From: Maribacter vaceletii
Lineage (GTDB): Bacteria > Bacteroidota > Bacteroidia > Flavobacteriales > Flavobacteriaceae
Assembly: GCF_003634105.1 (NCBI RefSeq)
Contig: NZ_RBIQ01000007.1
Span: 992,001 to 1,056,000, forward strand
Direction of reading: 5' to 3'
DNA: 64,000 nt
Position 1 is the stretch's first letter; every line of letters starts with the position of its first letter. Of the stretch, positions 16,670 to 26,310 are shown piece by piece. Below the pieces are notes generated by a model that searched no databases, was not told the origin of the DNA, and saw only the letters and a program-made list of their open reading frames with translations. A program made the position numbers and the translations under genes.

Positions 16670-17605
16670 TTATGATAGGAATAAAGTAGAACAAAAAACT
16701 AATAAAGGAACTACAATACTAAGTATTAATGCTACTTCTTTATATTTAGGTTTTTCTATAGATTCTACATAGTTTGTGAAAAAAATAGCAGAAGAGAAAA
16801 AAGTAAAAATAATAGGATTTCCGTTGCCAAAAGTTAATAATACAATTACTAACCCTAAAAGAAAAACATAGGAAATTAATCGCATAGTAGTTACTTTACC
16901 AACGCCTGAGGCACCCATTTTAAGAAAAGCTAATACACTAATAAAAATATTTAGTAAAATGTAAATACTATATTTAGCATTAGTTCCCCAATTTAAAAAG
17001 TAGTCTTTATTAAAATGAAAATTAAAGGTATACTGCTCTAAAAAAAAGGAGGAGGAATTTGCTAAAATTAAAATACTATATGTTATAGAAGTAAAAGCAA
17101 CTATTCCTACAATTGGTACTAACCAATTTCTTATATTTTTAGGCTCGTAAATATAAATTGCAGCAAAAACAAGTATTAAAAACAAAAGAGACCAATTGTA
17201 AAATAAGGACGCTATTAAAATCCATAAAGTGGCATCAAAAATTTTTAACTTAATACTTTTTAAAGATTTTATACTTAATATTCTTCTAATTGCTAGCAAC
17301 AAGAAAAACATACTTACTATAGCCTTACTATCTAGTAGGGTTTCTGGAAAAACAAAACATAATGCAGCAAAAATTAACATTGCAAAAGAATTTGCACCAG
17401 TAATTTTATTACGCTGAATAATAAAATTAGCAACAAAAACACTGCTCATTAAAATTACTATTACCGCAACTCTTATAAGTATTTGTTCTGTTTTTAATGC
17501 TGCATTAGGAAGATAAAATTGTACTAACCAATAGAGCAAAAACAAAAAAGTTACTACAATTATGTAGTTTATTGGCTTTGTTTTGCCAAAAATGCTTGAA
17601 ATCAT
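16670..17605 (-). CDS. DUF6427-type polytopic membrane protein
   Basis: 311 residues with about 9 or 10 hydrophobic segments starting at residue 13 and short loops throughout. The opening MISSIFGKTKPINYIIVV is characteristic of a flavobacterial membrane family (DUF6427). No catalytic motif can be seen. It is divergent from the small 17646 gene with 40 bp between, and upstream of the DUF4254/GT9 pair with 30 bp between, so an envelope role is likely. Function unknown. Confidence 0.7.
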   Translation of the reverse strand: MISSIFGKTKPINYIIVVTFLFLLYWLVQFYLPNAALKTEQILIRVAVIVILMSSVFVANFIIQRNKITGANSFAMLIFAALCFVFPETLLDSKAIVSMFFLLLAIRRILSIKSLKSIKLKIFDATLWILIASLFYNWSLLFLILVFAAIYIYEPKNIRNWLVPIVGIVAFTSITYSILILANSSSFFLEQYTFNFHFNKDYFLNWGTNAKYSIYILLNIFISVLAFLKMGASGVGKVTTMRLISYVFLLGLVIVLLTFGNGNPIIFTFFSSAIFFTNYVESIEKPKYKEVALILSIVVPLLVFCSTLFLS

Positions 17606-17625
17606 CCTTGATTTTTATATTTTTG
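17596..17625 (+). promoter_or_regulatory. TTG-N19-TATTTTTG promoter
   Basis: TTG at 17596-17598 and TATTTTTG at 17618-17625 are separated by exactly 19 bases, the canonical Bacteroidota -33/-7 arrangement, and end 20 bases before the ATG of the small gene at 17646. Confidence 0.65.
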
Positions 17626-17645
17626 CACCGTAAATATACTATAAG

Positions 17646-17867
17646 ATGAAAGCATTTTTTGAAAGCATACAAGATTTATTTGTAAATGTACTATTTGCTC
17701 CTTTAGACACATTACGTTTTATGGAGAGCTGGTGGGCAGCAAATACCCTTAATTGGATTTTTATGATAATAGGATCAATAGCTATGGTTTATTGGATGCT
17801 AGAATTAAAAAAATACAATGATAAAGGAGAAGAAGATAAGAGTAGCACAAGCCACTCTTACTTATAA
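17646..17867 (+). CDS. Small membrane protein, DUF6341-like
   Basis: 73 residues with one clear membrane helix (about 33-50, TLNWIFMIIGSIAMVYWML) preceded by an amphipathic N-terminal stretch (FFESIQDLFVNVLFAPLDTL), and a charged C-terminal tail. It resembles a small flavobacterial family (DUF6341) that has sometimes been mislabelled as uracil phosphoribosyltransferase; nothing in it supports that enzyme. The last 6 bases overlap the 3' end of purD on the other strand. Confidence 0.7.
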   Translation: MKAFFESIQDLFVNVLFAPLDTLRFMESWWAANTLNWIFMIIGSIAMVYWMLELKKYNDKGEEDKSSTSHSYL

Positions 17868-19133
17868 ATCGAATCCTAAGTCCTTACGATAATTCATCTT
17901 ATCAAAATGTAGTTTTTCTATGTTTTGATAAGATTTTTTTAGTGCTTCTTTGAAATCTTCTCCATAAGAAGTAATTGCCATTACACGACCACCATTAGTT
18001 ACCACTGTACCATTTTCTATTGTTGTTCCTGCATGGAAAACTAAAGAATCTTCTATCGTATTATATCCTGTAATTTCTTTACCTTTTTCATACGCTTCTG
18101 GATATCCGCCAGAAACGGTCATAACCGTAGTTGCTGTACGATCATCTAACTCAATATTTATAGTATCTAAAGTTTGTTTCCCAACTGCCTGAAAAACCTC
18201 TACTAAATCATTCTTAATTCTTGGGATAACAACCTCTGTTTCGGGATCTCCCATACGAACATTGTATTCTATTACTAGAGGATTATTATTAACCTTTATT
18301 AAGCCAATAAAAATAAATCCTTTATATGGTAAGTTATCCTTTTTAAGACCTTCTACAGTAGGAATAACAACTTGCTCATGTATTTTATCCATGAACTCTT
18401 TATTTGCAAAAGGAACGGGTGAAATAGCTCCCATGCCTCCGGTATTTAATCCAGTGTCTCCTTCTCCTATACGTTTGTAATCTTTAGCTGTTGGTAGTAC
18501 TTTATATCCACTCCCATCTGTAAGAACAAAAACAGAAAGCTCTATACCATCTAAAAACTCTTCGATAACAACAGTAGCACTAGCGTTACCAAATTTAGAA
18601 TCTACCAACATTGCTTTTAGCTCATCCTTTGCTTCTTGCAAATCTTTAAGAATTAAAACTCCTTTACCCGCAGCTAAACCATCTGCCTTTAACACATATG
18701 GTGCATTTAAGCTTTCTAAAAAAGCATACCCTTCTTCCAAGTTTGCAGAGGTAAAACTTTCATACTTAGCAGTAGGTATATTATGTCTGTACATAAACTC
18801 TTTTGCAAACTCTTTACTACCTTCTAAAGTAGCTGCTGCTTTTTGTGGGCCAATAACAGGAATATGCTTTAAAGCTTCATCTTTTAAAAAATAATCATGA
18901 ACTCCGTTAACCAAAGGATCTTCTGGCCCAACAATTACCATTTCTATAGCGTTCTCAATCACCGCTTTTTTTATAGCTTCAAAATCATTAACACCTATTG
19001 CTAAATTAGTTGCAATTTCTGCTGTTCCTGCATTACCAGGTGCAACAAATAAATTAGATAATTTAGGGCTTTGTTTAAGTTTCCAAGCAAATGTATGTTC
19101 GCGGCCTCCAGAGCCAAGAATAAGTATGTTCAT
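17862..19133 (-). CDS. purD: Phosphoribosylamine-glycine ligase
   Basis: 423 residues from ATG at 19131-19133 (MNILILGSGGREHTFAWK); the six extra residues of a longer frame are not conserved. This is the second step of de novo purine synthesis: ATP-dependent ligation of phosphoribosylamine and glycine. The N-terminal GSGGREH, the ATP-grasp LKADGLAAGKGVLI segment, GEGDTGLNTGGMGAISP and EYNVRMGDPETEVVIPR are all intact. Cytoplasmic. The neighbouring uxs gene ends 51 bp upstream, so purD may share transcription with the polysaccharide locus or have its own start. Confidence 0.95.
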   Translation of the reverse strand: MNILILGSGGREHTFAWKLKQSPKLSNLFVAPGNAGTAEIATNLAIGVNDFEAIKKAVIENAIEMVIVGPEDPLVNGVHDYFLKDEALKHIPVIGPQKAAATLEGSKEFAKEFMYRHNIPTAKYESFTSANLEEGYAFLESLNAPYVLKADGLAAGKGVLILKDLQEAKDELKAMLVDSKFGNASATVVIEEFLDGIELSVFVLTDGSGYKVLPTAKDYKRIGEGDTGLNTGGMGAISPVPFANKEFMDKIHEQVVIPTVEGLKKDNLPYKGFIFIGLIKVNNNPLVIEYNVRMGDPETEVVIPRIKNDLVEVFQAVGKQTLDTINIELDDRTATTVMTVSGGYPEAYEKGKEITGYNTIEDSLVFHAGTTIENGTVVTNGGRVMAITSYGEDFKEALKKSYQNIEKLHFDKMNYRKDLGFDL

Positions 19134-19184
19134 GGTAAAAAATTTTGGCAAAAATAGGCGATGCCAATTTATAATTTAAGTTTT

Positions 19185-20156
19185 CTAAGAAAAATTACGA
19201 TGTTCTTTTTTTTGAAGCTCCTCTTTGGATAGGGACTTAAAATAATCAAATACAATCTTTAACCCTTCAGAACGCTCCACTTTAGGCTCCCAATCTAATA
19301 TTTCTTTAGCTTTAGAAATGTCTGGTTGTCTTTGTAATGGATCATCTTGTGGTAAAGGTTTATATATAACTTTCTGAGAAGTTCCTGTAAGTTTTATAAT
19401 TTCTTCAGCAAATTCTTTTATAGTTGTTTCATGCGGATTACCAATATTAATAGGGTCTGTATAATCACTCATTAATAATCTATATATCCCCTCTACTTGG
19501 TCATCTATATAACAAAAAGAACGTGTTTGTGAACCATCACCAAAAACAGTTAAATCTTCGCCACGTAATGCTTGTCCCATAAAAGCAGGAACAACCCTAC
19601 CGTCATTTAAACGCATTCTAGGGCCATAAGTATTAAAAATACGAACTATACGGGTGTCTAACCCATGAAAGCGGTGATATGCCATTGTAATAGACTCCAT
19701 GAACCTCTTAGCTTCATCGTAAACTCCTCTTGGGCCTATTGGACTTACGTTGCCATAATATTCCTCGTTTTGCGGGTGGACTAATGGGTCTCCATATACC
19801 TCTGAAGTAGATGCTACTAGAATTCTAGCATTCTTTTGTTTAGCTACACCTAAAAGGTTTAAGGTTCCCAATGATCCTACCTTTAAAGTCTCTATAGGAA
19901 TTTTAAGGTAATCTATAGGGCTTGCTGGAGAAGCAAAATGTAAAATATAATCTAACTCCCCAGGAACATGAACAAATGTACTAACATCATGATGTTGAAA
20001 TTCAAAATTCTTTAAGGGAAAAAGGTGTTCTATATTCTTTAAATCTCCTGTAATAAGATTATCCATACCAATTACATGATACCCTTCTTTTATAAAACGA
20101 TCACATAAATGTGACCCCAAAAATCCTGCGGCTCCTGTAATTAGTATTCTTTTCAT
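19185..20156 (-). CDS. UDP-glucuronate decarboxylase-like SDR (UXS)
   Basis: 323 residues from ATG at 20154-20156 ([14 protein letters not shown]); a longer frame would run into the upstream sugar transferase gene. Extended SDR with the NAD motif GAAGFLG at 8-14, catalytic Y146 and K150 (YDEAK), a serine/threonine strand [11 protein letters not shown], and the UXS-type [15 protein letters not shown] and [19 protein letters not shown] blocks. UDP-glucuronate decarboxylase makes UDP-xylose, a possible donor for the surface glycan. It lies 19 bp after the initiating sugar transferase gene and probably shares its transcript. A related epimerase cannot be fully excluded. Confidence 0.85.
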   Translation of the reverse strand: MKRILITGAAGFLGSHLCDRFIKEGYHVIGMDNLITGDLKNIEHLFPLKNFEFQHHDVSTFVHVPGELDYILHFASPASPIDYLKIPIETLKVGSLGTLNLLGVAKQKNARILVASTSEVYGDPLVHPQNEEYYGNVSPIGPRGVYDEAKRFMESITMAYHRFHGLDTRIVRIFNTYGPRMRLNDGRVVPAFMGQALRGEDLTVFGDGSQTRSFCYIDDQVEGIYRLLMSDYTDPINIGNPHETTIKEFAEEIIKLTGTSQKVIYKPLPQDDPLQRQPDISKAKEILDWEPKVERSEGLKIVFDYFKSLSKEELQKKEHRNFS

Positions 20157-20175
20157 TTTATTGTTTGCTTTCAAA

Positions 20176-21528
20176 TTAATATGCCTTTTCTTCTCCTCTA
20201 ATAGCATTTATTATTGTTTGAATAATAATTTTTATGTCCATAATAAATGACCAATTCTCTACATAAAAAATATCAAAACGTATTCTGTTTTGAATATCAC
20301 TTTTTTTTTCAATTTCCCCTCTATAACCTCGAACTTGAGCTAAACCAGTTATGCCTGGTTTAACAAAATGGCGCAACATATATTTATCTATCGTATTAGC
20401 ATATTCATTTGTATGTTTTAGCATATGTGGCCTAGGGCCTACAATAGACATATTTCCAAAAAAAACATTGTAAAATTGAGGTAGCTCATCTATACTTGTT
20501 CTTCTTATAAATTTTCCAATTTTAGTTACCCTCATATCATTTTTTCCTGCTTGAATAGCGTCTGAAGAATTATTTACCCCCATAGATCTAAACTTAAAGC
20601 ATTGAAACTCCTTATTGTCAAAACCAGTTCTTTTTTGAATAAAAAAAACAGGTCCTTTAGATTCTAATCTTATAAGTATTGCTAGTATTGGTCCAATCCA
20701 TATTAAAAGACCAAAAATTACAATTAATGAAAAAACAATATCAAAGGTTCTTTTTAAAAAAGCATTAATTGTAGTATGCAATGGAATATCTCTTAATGAA
20801 AGAATAGGTAGATAATCATAATATTCAAATTTTAATTTCTTAGAAAAAATATTTTTATTATCTGGTAAAAATTTAAGAGTCTTTAAATTATTATCTGCAA
20901 AATTAATAAACCCTGTTAATTCTTCATTCCCTAATTCTGAAACAGAACAATATACTTCATCTATTTTATTATCAACAATAAATCTATAACAAGTAGTTGG
21001 ATCAAAATTATCTCTTTTAGGGTCAAATTGATTTACAAATTGAAAACCAAATTCTGTTCTTTCCTGAAAAACTTCTATCAATTGATCCGTTTTTTTATTT
21101 TTTCCTATTACAACAACTCTTCTAATGTTTCCTTTAACACTTTTTCTATATTTCATTAATAGTAAGTAATTCAAAAATTTTATAACTCCTATACTAACTA
21201 ATATCAAACCAAAATATTGAGCCATTGCTAGTCGGCTCATATTAGGTTGTTTAAAAAAGCCTATAAATGCATATAATAACAATCCAAAGAATACAAATTG
21301 ATTAAATAACTTACGAAGTATATATACTACTTTAGAATACCTATATATTTTATAAAATTCGTTCTTATAAGAAAGTAAAATCCATGAAAGAGATAAATAA
21401 CTATGGAATAAGATAGGAGTCTGAAAATTAATTGGCATATAATATGCAAATAAATTTATGACCAATAAATCTATTACTAAAAAGATTGGGGTTATATACC
21501 CAGAAAACCTGTGTTGCTTAAATAGCAT
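20176..21528 (-). CDS. Initiating polyprenyl-phosphate sugar-1-P transferase (WcaJ-like)
   Basis: 450 residues: four or five N-terminal membrane helices (to about 135), a central CoA-binding-like domain (about 140-250), then the catalytic Bac_transf domain beginning with [17 protein letters not shown]. Conserved elements include [43 protein letters not shown] and [11 protein letters not shown]. The enzyme loads the first sugar-phosphate onto undecaprenyl phosphate at the inner membrane, starting repeat-unit assembly. A TTG-N19-TATCTTTA promoter lies just upstream, so it may be transcribed separately from the long upstream run. Confidence 0.9.
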   Translation of the reverse strand: MLFKQHRFSGYITPIFLVIDLLVINLFAYYMPINFQTPILFHSYLSLSWILLSYKNEFYKIYRYSKVVYILRKLFNQFVFFGLLLYAFIGFFKQPNMSRLAMAQYFGLILVSIGVIKFLNYLLLMKYRKSVKGNIRRVVVIGKNKKTDQLIEVFQERTEFGFQFVNQFDPKRDNFDPTTCYRFIVDNKIDEVYCSVSELGNEELTGFINFADNNLKTLKFLPDNKNIFSKKLKFEYYDYLPILSLRDIPLHTTINAFLKRTFDIVFSLIVIFGLLIWIGPILAILIRLESKGPVFFIQKRTGFDNKEFQCFKFRSMGVNNSSDAIQAGKNDMRVTKIGKFIRRTSIDELPQFYNVFFGNMSIVGPRPHMLKHTNEYANTIDKYMLRHFVKPGITGLAQVRGYRGEIEKKSDIQNRIRFDIFYVENWSFIMDIKIIIQTIINAIRGEEKAY

Positions 21529-21568
21529 TAATCATCTAAATTTTTCTATAAAAAAGAAATACAATGTA

Positions 21569-21598
21569 TAAAGATACTTTTTATTTAGTGTTTAACAA
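21569..21598 (-). promoter_or_regulatory. TTG-N19-TATCTTTA promoter for the sugar transferase gene
   Basis: On the minus strand TTG (21598-21596) and TATCTTTA (21576-21569) are separated by 19 bases, matching the Bacteroidota spacing; only the last base of TAnnTTTG differs. It lies in the 77-bp gap upstream of the WcaJ-like gene. Confidence 0.55.
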
Positions 21599-21605
21599 TT
21601 ATTAA

Positions 21606-22724
21606 CTAAATACCTTTGCTTTTAAAATCTAAATATTTTTTTTCAACAAAGTTTTTAATTTCTTTTTGAAACCTATCTACACTAAACTTTAAAGCGTGTT
21701 CTCTTATTAATATGGGGTTAAATTCTAGCTTGCTAAAATTGTTTATTGCCTTAATAATAGCTTGTTCAGACTGTTCATAAAAAAAAACTCCTGTTTTATT
21801 ATTAATCACTGTTTCTTTAAGACCTCCCTTTGCATAAGCAATTACAGGTGTTCCACAAGATTGGGCTTCTACAGGCACAATTCCAAAATCTTCTTCTGCA
21901 GCATAGATAAATGCTTTAGCTTTTTGGAGATGAATTTTCAATTCATTCCCAGAAATAAAACCTAATAATGTAATATTCCTTTTTGCAATTTTATTTATTT
22001 TTTTAAACTCAGGTCCCGCACCAGCAACAATTAATTTTTTATTTGGCATCTCATTAAATGCTCTAACTATTAATTCTACTTTTTTATAAGATACCATCCT
22101 AGAAGCTGTAAAATAATATTCTTCTTTATTTTCATTTAATGTAAATAAATCTGTATCAACTGGAGGGTATATTACTGTTGCTTCTCTATTATATATTTTT
22201 TTAATTCGACCAGCCACAAAATTAGAATTTGCTATAAAATAATCTACTCTATTTGTATTTAGTATATCCCAATTTCTTATTTTATGCAAAACATATTTAG
22301 CATAAATTCCTTTTAACCCATTATTTAAACCTGTTTCTTTTAAATATTGATGGTATAAGTCCCAAGCATAACGAACGGGAGAATGACAATAGCAAATGTG
22401 CAATTGATTTTGGTTGGTTAGAACTCCTTTTGAAACGGATGCTGAAGAACTTAATATTAAGTCATACTCTGTAAAATCAAATTGTTCTATTGCATATGGA
22501 AACCATTGTAAAAATTTTTGATGCCCTTTTTTTGCTGTAGGTAATTTTTGAATAAAACTAGTCGTAACTTTTTTTCCATTAAGAATTGCTTTACGATCTT
22601 CATTTTTTAAAAAATCTACTAAAGCAAAATGGTCAAAATCTTTCCAAATAGAGTTAAAGGATTTTATTACTTTTTCTGCCCCTCCGTCTACATAATACCA
22701 ATCGTGTACTAAAGCCTTTTTCAT
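21606..22724 (-). CDS. Glycosyltransferase family 4
   Basis: 372 residues, GT-B fold. N-terminal ALVHDWYYVDGGAEKVIKS has the GGAE loop of GT4. The C-terminal donor site has YFTASRMVSYKKVELIVRAF, AGAGPEFKKI and AAEEDFGIVPVEAQSCGTPVIAYAKGG with the E-x7-E motif. It resembles WbaZ-type mannosyltransferases, which is a guess at the sugar. Cytoplasmic or peripheral at the inner membrane; adds one residue of the repeat unit. Confidence 0.88.
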   Translation of the reverse strand: MKKALVHDWYYVDGGAEKVIKSFNSIWKDFDHFALVDFLKNEDRKAILNGKKVTTSFIQKLPTAKKGHQKFLQWFPYAIEQFDFTEYDLILSSSASVSKGVLTNQNQLHICYCHSPVRYAWDLYHQYLKETGLNNGLKGIYAKYVLHKIRNWDILNTNRVDYFIANSNFVAGRIKKIYNREATVIYPPVDTDLFTLNENKEEYYFTASRMVSYKKVELIVRAFNEMPNKKLIVAGAGPEFKKINKIAKRNITLLGFISGNELKIHLQKAKAFIYAAEEDFGIVPVEAQSCGTPVIAYAKGGLKETVINNKTGVFFYEQSEQAIIKAINNFSKLEFNPILIREHALKFSVDRFQKEIKNFVEKKYLDFKSKGI

Positions 22725-22752
22725 TTTTTTTTAATATTAGAAAATACTTAGT

Positions 22753-23802
22753 CTATATATTTTCATTAATAATTTTAAGTACTTTTTTAGCACTCTTCTC
22801 CCATGAATATTTTAAAGATAAATCCTCCTGCTTAATTTTATTCTTATTTAGATTTTTAAGCCCTAATAAAATATTGTTTTTAATATCATTAATAGAGTAC
22901 GGGTTAAAAAAAAACACATCATGATTTTCACATACCTCTCTAAAAACAGGAATATCAGAAACAACAACAGTTGTTTGTTGACTTAAAGCTTCAATAATAG
23001 GAATCCCAAAACCCTCATACAAACTAGGATATACAAATAAAGTGGCTCTTTTATAAAACTCTACTAAATCTGCATCTAAAATATTGCTTAAAAATTTAAC
23101 CCTAGTATTGTCTTTCTTAATATAATTTTGAATAAAATGCTTATTTACATTACCAATAATATATAAATTTAAATTGGGGTCATTTATTAAATTAAAAGCA
23201 TCAATAAGACTTTTAAAGTTTTTCCTTGGGTGATGTGAAGAAACTGTAAGTATATATTTTTTATTTAATAATTTATTTTTAACATTTTCATGAAATTCAT
23301 TACTTAAAAAAAAGGGGGCTACGGCGTTATATATAACTGAAATCTTATTCTCATGAACACCAAGTATTTCAATAATTTCATTTTTTGAAGTTTCACTTAC
23401 AGTTAATACAAAAAGTGCTTTTTTAACTATTCTAGGAATTAAAAAATTATAAAATGTATAAAATGATTTTGAAAACCATTCTGGATGTACTTTAAAACAT
23501 AAATCATGAATTGTTACTACTTGGTTTTTGATAAAAAGAGGAGCGGTATTACACAATGAAATTAATAATGCATTTTTGCTAATAACATATTTTTGAAGTG
23601 TAATTTGTTCCCATGCATGGCCACTAAATGGTCCTATACATTTTACATTTAATTCTTTTGCAACATCAACATGAATTATATTTTTTGGAGAAACAAAAAT
23701 AATATCTGGATTTAGTCTTTTTAACTCTTTAGAAATTTCTATTCCAAATCTTTGTACACCCGTAATTTTTTGGGTTAAAAATCGTGCGTTAACTATTATC
23801 AT
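22753..23802 (-). CDS. Glycosyltransferase family 4
   Basis: 349 residues, GT-B fold. Acceptor domain starts IVNARFLTQKITGVQRFGIEI; donor domain has ILTVSSHHPRKNFKSLIDAF, and SLYEGFGIPIIEALSQQTTVVVSDIPV with the E-x7-E pair. Its first 14 bases overlap the end of the upstream polymerase/ligase gene, so the two are translationally close. Adds one sugar of the repeat unit; donor not predictable by eye. Confidence 0.88.
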   Translation of the reverse strand: MIIVNARFLTQKITGVQRFGIEISKELKRLNPDIIFVSPKNIIHVDVAKELNVKCIGPFSGHAWEQITLQKYVISKNALLISLCNTAPLFIKNQVVTIHDLCFKVHPEWFSKSFYTFYNFLIPRIVKKALFVLTVSETSKNEIIEILGVHENKISVIYNAVAPFFLSNEFHENVKNKLLNKKYILTVSSHHPRKNFKSLIDAFNLINDPNLNLYIIGNVNKHFIQNYIKKDNTRVKFLSNILDADLVEFYKRATLFVYPSLYEGFGIPIIEALSQQTTVVVSDIPVFREVCENHDVFFFNPYSINDIKNNILLGLKNLNKNKIKQEDLSLKYSWEKSAKKVLKIINENI

Positions 23803-25018
23803 TTTCTAAATAAGTTCTATAATAAAAAAGAGAATTAAAAATACTAAAAAGTACAATTCCTGTATTCCTATTTATTATATTCTCCGTTAGGAAACATATT
23901 AAGAAGAAAACAAGAAAATAAAAGTAACTATTGTCATTTATTATCAATGCTCTTTTAAAAAATAAAATAAAACTATATACAATGATAATAAAACCTAACA
24001 AACCAAAGCTTATATAAAAATGAAAATATTGATTATGTGTATTATATATTTTTTTTTCATAAACATTTGTATTAAAACTCTTTTCGTAGCAACTATTTAA
24101 CACCCCTTGAACACTACCCGTTCCAAAACCGTAAATAGGAACCTGTTTACTTATTTCAAAAGCACATTTATAAATCCCGTTTCTTATATTAAATGAATTA
24201 TGGTGAATCCCTTCTGGATAAAAAGATTTAGTTGTTGATATTTCTTTTATTCTACTATTTAGTGGAGAAAAGAAAGTAACAAAAACAATTGAAATAAAAA
24301 AAAGAAACAATAATAAAAGAGCTCTTAATCTATTTTTATTATTCTGTATTATTATGCATGAAAAAACAATTATTAAAGCCAATAAAGGACCTCTACTACT
24401 AGCAAGTAAAAGTGTTGGTATTATTACTAAAACAATTCCAACATTAAGCCATTTTTTTTTAAATCTATTATAAAACAACAAAATTAAAGCTAAAGCTAAC
24501 ATTAAGCTTAAATAAATTGGGTGTTCATGTATAATAGGAATTCTATCTAGTTCTGCTCTGAGGCTTACAACACTAAAATAATCTGAATTTTCTATAAGTA
24601 TTTTCCCTATCAATATTTTATAGGTAATAAATAAAAATACTACACAAGAGAATATACTACTAGCTATTATATAAATTTGGATAAACGTTTTTATTTTAAT
24701 TGAATCATAAATTTGACAACAGAAAATTAATAACGGGAAAAGAAAAAAAACATAACTCCTTTCTACAAAAGAAAAACCATTTTTTATATCTAAAGACCAA
24801 AATAAACCCATTAAATACATTGTAAATGGTAATGAGAGCCAAAATAAACTTTTTAATATATCTTTTTTATTTAACAATGATTTAGATTTTGTAATATAAC
24901 ACCATACCCCAGCAATAACAAAAAATAAAATTGCAATATTTACCATTGCCATACTTAACAATGGTAAAACAGCTAGGCTATATAATAAAATATGTCTAAC
25001 CATTTTTATGCTCCTCAT
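23789..25018 (-). CDS. O-antigen ligase/polymerase (Wzy/WaaL-like) membrane protein
   Basis: 409 residues with about 11 membrane helices and one longer periplasmic loop (about 230-310) containing IPIYGFGTGSVQGVLNSCYE and YNTHNQYFHFYISFGLLG. The GFGTG and NTHNQYF-type motifs are those of the Wzy_C/O-antigen ligase superfamily, with the catalytic His in the periplasmic loop. It polymerises repeat units or ligates the chain to lipid A core. It overlaps its neighbours at both ends. A second protein of this type is encoded directly upstream. Confidence 0.8.
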   Translation of the reverse strand: MRSIKMVRHILLYSLAVLPLLSMAMVNIAILFFVIAGVWCYITKSKSLLNKKDILKSLFWLSLPFTMYLMGLFWSLDIKNGFSFVERSYVFFLFPLLIFCCQIYDSIKIKTFIQIYIIASSIFSCVVFLFITYKILIGKILIENSDYFSVVSLRAELDRIPIIHEHPIYLSLMLALALILLFYNRFKKKWLNVGIVLVIIPTLLLASSRGPLLALIIVFSCIIIQNNKNRLRALLLLFLFFISIVFVTFFSPLNSRIKEISTTKSFYPEGIHHNSFNIRNGIYKCAFEISKQVPIYGFGTGSVQGVLNSCYEKSFNTNVYEKKIYNTHNQYFHFYISFGLLGFIIIVYSFILFFKRALIINDNSYFYFLVFFLICFLTENIINRNTGIVLFSIFNSLFYYRTYLENDNS

Positions 25019-26298
25019 AGTAACTTTTCTTTATCTCTATTTTGCCTTATTGCCAATCCATAAGGTATTGCTAAATATACCCATAAAAAAAGCATTATAA
25101 ATGATGGAAAAGCGTTCAAAGAAATGTACATAGCTAACAACCCCCCAGTAATAATAATGTTTTTAAGTTTTAAAGCTGTTCGTAACGTTATTATCAAGAA
25201 GGATAAAAAAAGAACAAACCCAATAATACCATATTCTGCCCAAATTTCTAGATAAACATTATTTGGAATTGCTCTAATGTTATCTCTGTTAAAAAAATTT
25301 ATAGACCATTTTGAGTGGTTATCTACTATATTTAAAATGGTATTATATTCATCATAATGCAACCCATAATTATATGGCCCTACCCCAAAAAAAGGATTAT
25401 CAATACCTGCTTCATATGCTATATTTCCTGTTAAATACCTATCTACCTTAGAAAGGTTAGATGTTGTAAGGGAATTTAAAGGGGTAAAGAGTTTATCATG
25501 TACATATTTTTTATAGAAATCTCCTTTAATAAAATATACTAGTAATATCATTAAAAGGGGGATTATTATAAGAATTATTCTTAGTACTTTTTTCTTTAAA
25601 AAATAACTTTTAAAATACACACCTAATAGTAAAATTGCACTAAAAATAGAGATTGTAGAAAAAGAAACAAGAATAGAGACCATAAGAAACCATGCTATCT
25701 TTATTTTATTTAAATAAAAAGCTATAGTAGCCGAAAGCAAAAGATATAACCCAAAATAATTTCCTTCTTTAAAAGTTCCACATCTAACAATTCCAACTAT
25801 TTTTTGTGGAGACTCATCCATGCCGGGAAGGCTTAAATATGGAATATTAAAAGCTGATGATATTGCTAAATACCACCCATAAAATGCAGCTATAACAGCA
25901 CCTTTTATCCAAAAATTTAACGCTCTATTTCCTCTACTTAAGAAAAAAATTGCAAGAAAAAAAGCTCCAACATTAAGATATATATATATTAAACGAAGTA
26001 AACTATCAGGAACTCTTGCTATTCTATATGGAATGTTTTTTATAGGATAATTATAAACCCAAGGAATATTAATAATAAATGAAATTGTAGCTAGCAACAA
26101 AAAAAATATTAGAACATCTATTTTTCTTATAGTATTAATATAATCTTTCTTTAATTTTAATTGTAGTGAAAAGAAAATTATAATAAAAAGTAGAATTTCC
26201 GATACCTTAAGTGGGAAAAATAAATGTACCGTTAAAGCCTGCGTAAATGGTAAGAAAAGCAAAAAATAGTTAAAGAATACACTGGTTTGTATTTTCAA
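25015..26298 (-). CDS. Second O-antigen polymerase-like membrane protein
   Basis: 427 residues with 11 or 12 membrane helices. A periplasmic loop near 285-345 contains NPFFGVGPYNYGLHY, then NVYLEIWAEYGIIGFVLF, resembling the Wzy/WaaL GxGP and N-x-Y-L-E-x-x-x-E-x-G-I pattern. It overlaps the next gene by 4 bp. One of the two proteins is probably the Wzy polymerase and the other a ligase or second polymerase; the sequence alone does not decide which. Confidence 0.75.
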   Translation of the reverse strand: MKIQTSVFFNYFLLFLPFTQALTVHLFFPLKVSEILLFIIIFFSLQLKLKKDYINTIRKIDVLIFFLLLATISFIINIPWVYNYPIKNIPYRIARVPDSLLRLIYIYLNVGAFFLAIFFLSRGNRALNFWIKGAVIAAFYGWYLAISSAFNIPYLSLPGMDESPQKIVGIVRCGTFKEGNYFGLYLLLSATIAFYLNKIKIAWFLMVSILVSFSTISIFSAILLLGVYFKSYFLKKKVLRIILIIIPLLMILLVYFIKGDFYKKYVHDKLFTPLNSLTTSNLSKVDRYLTGNIAYEAGIDNPFFGVGPYNYGLHYDEYNTILNIVDNHSKWSINFFNRDNIRAIPNNVYLEIWAEYGIIGFVLFLSFLIITLRTALKLKNIIITGGLLAMYISLNAFPSFIMLFLWVYLAIPYGLAIRQNRDKEKLL

Positions 26299-26310
26299 AG
26301 TTATATATTT

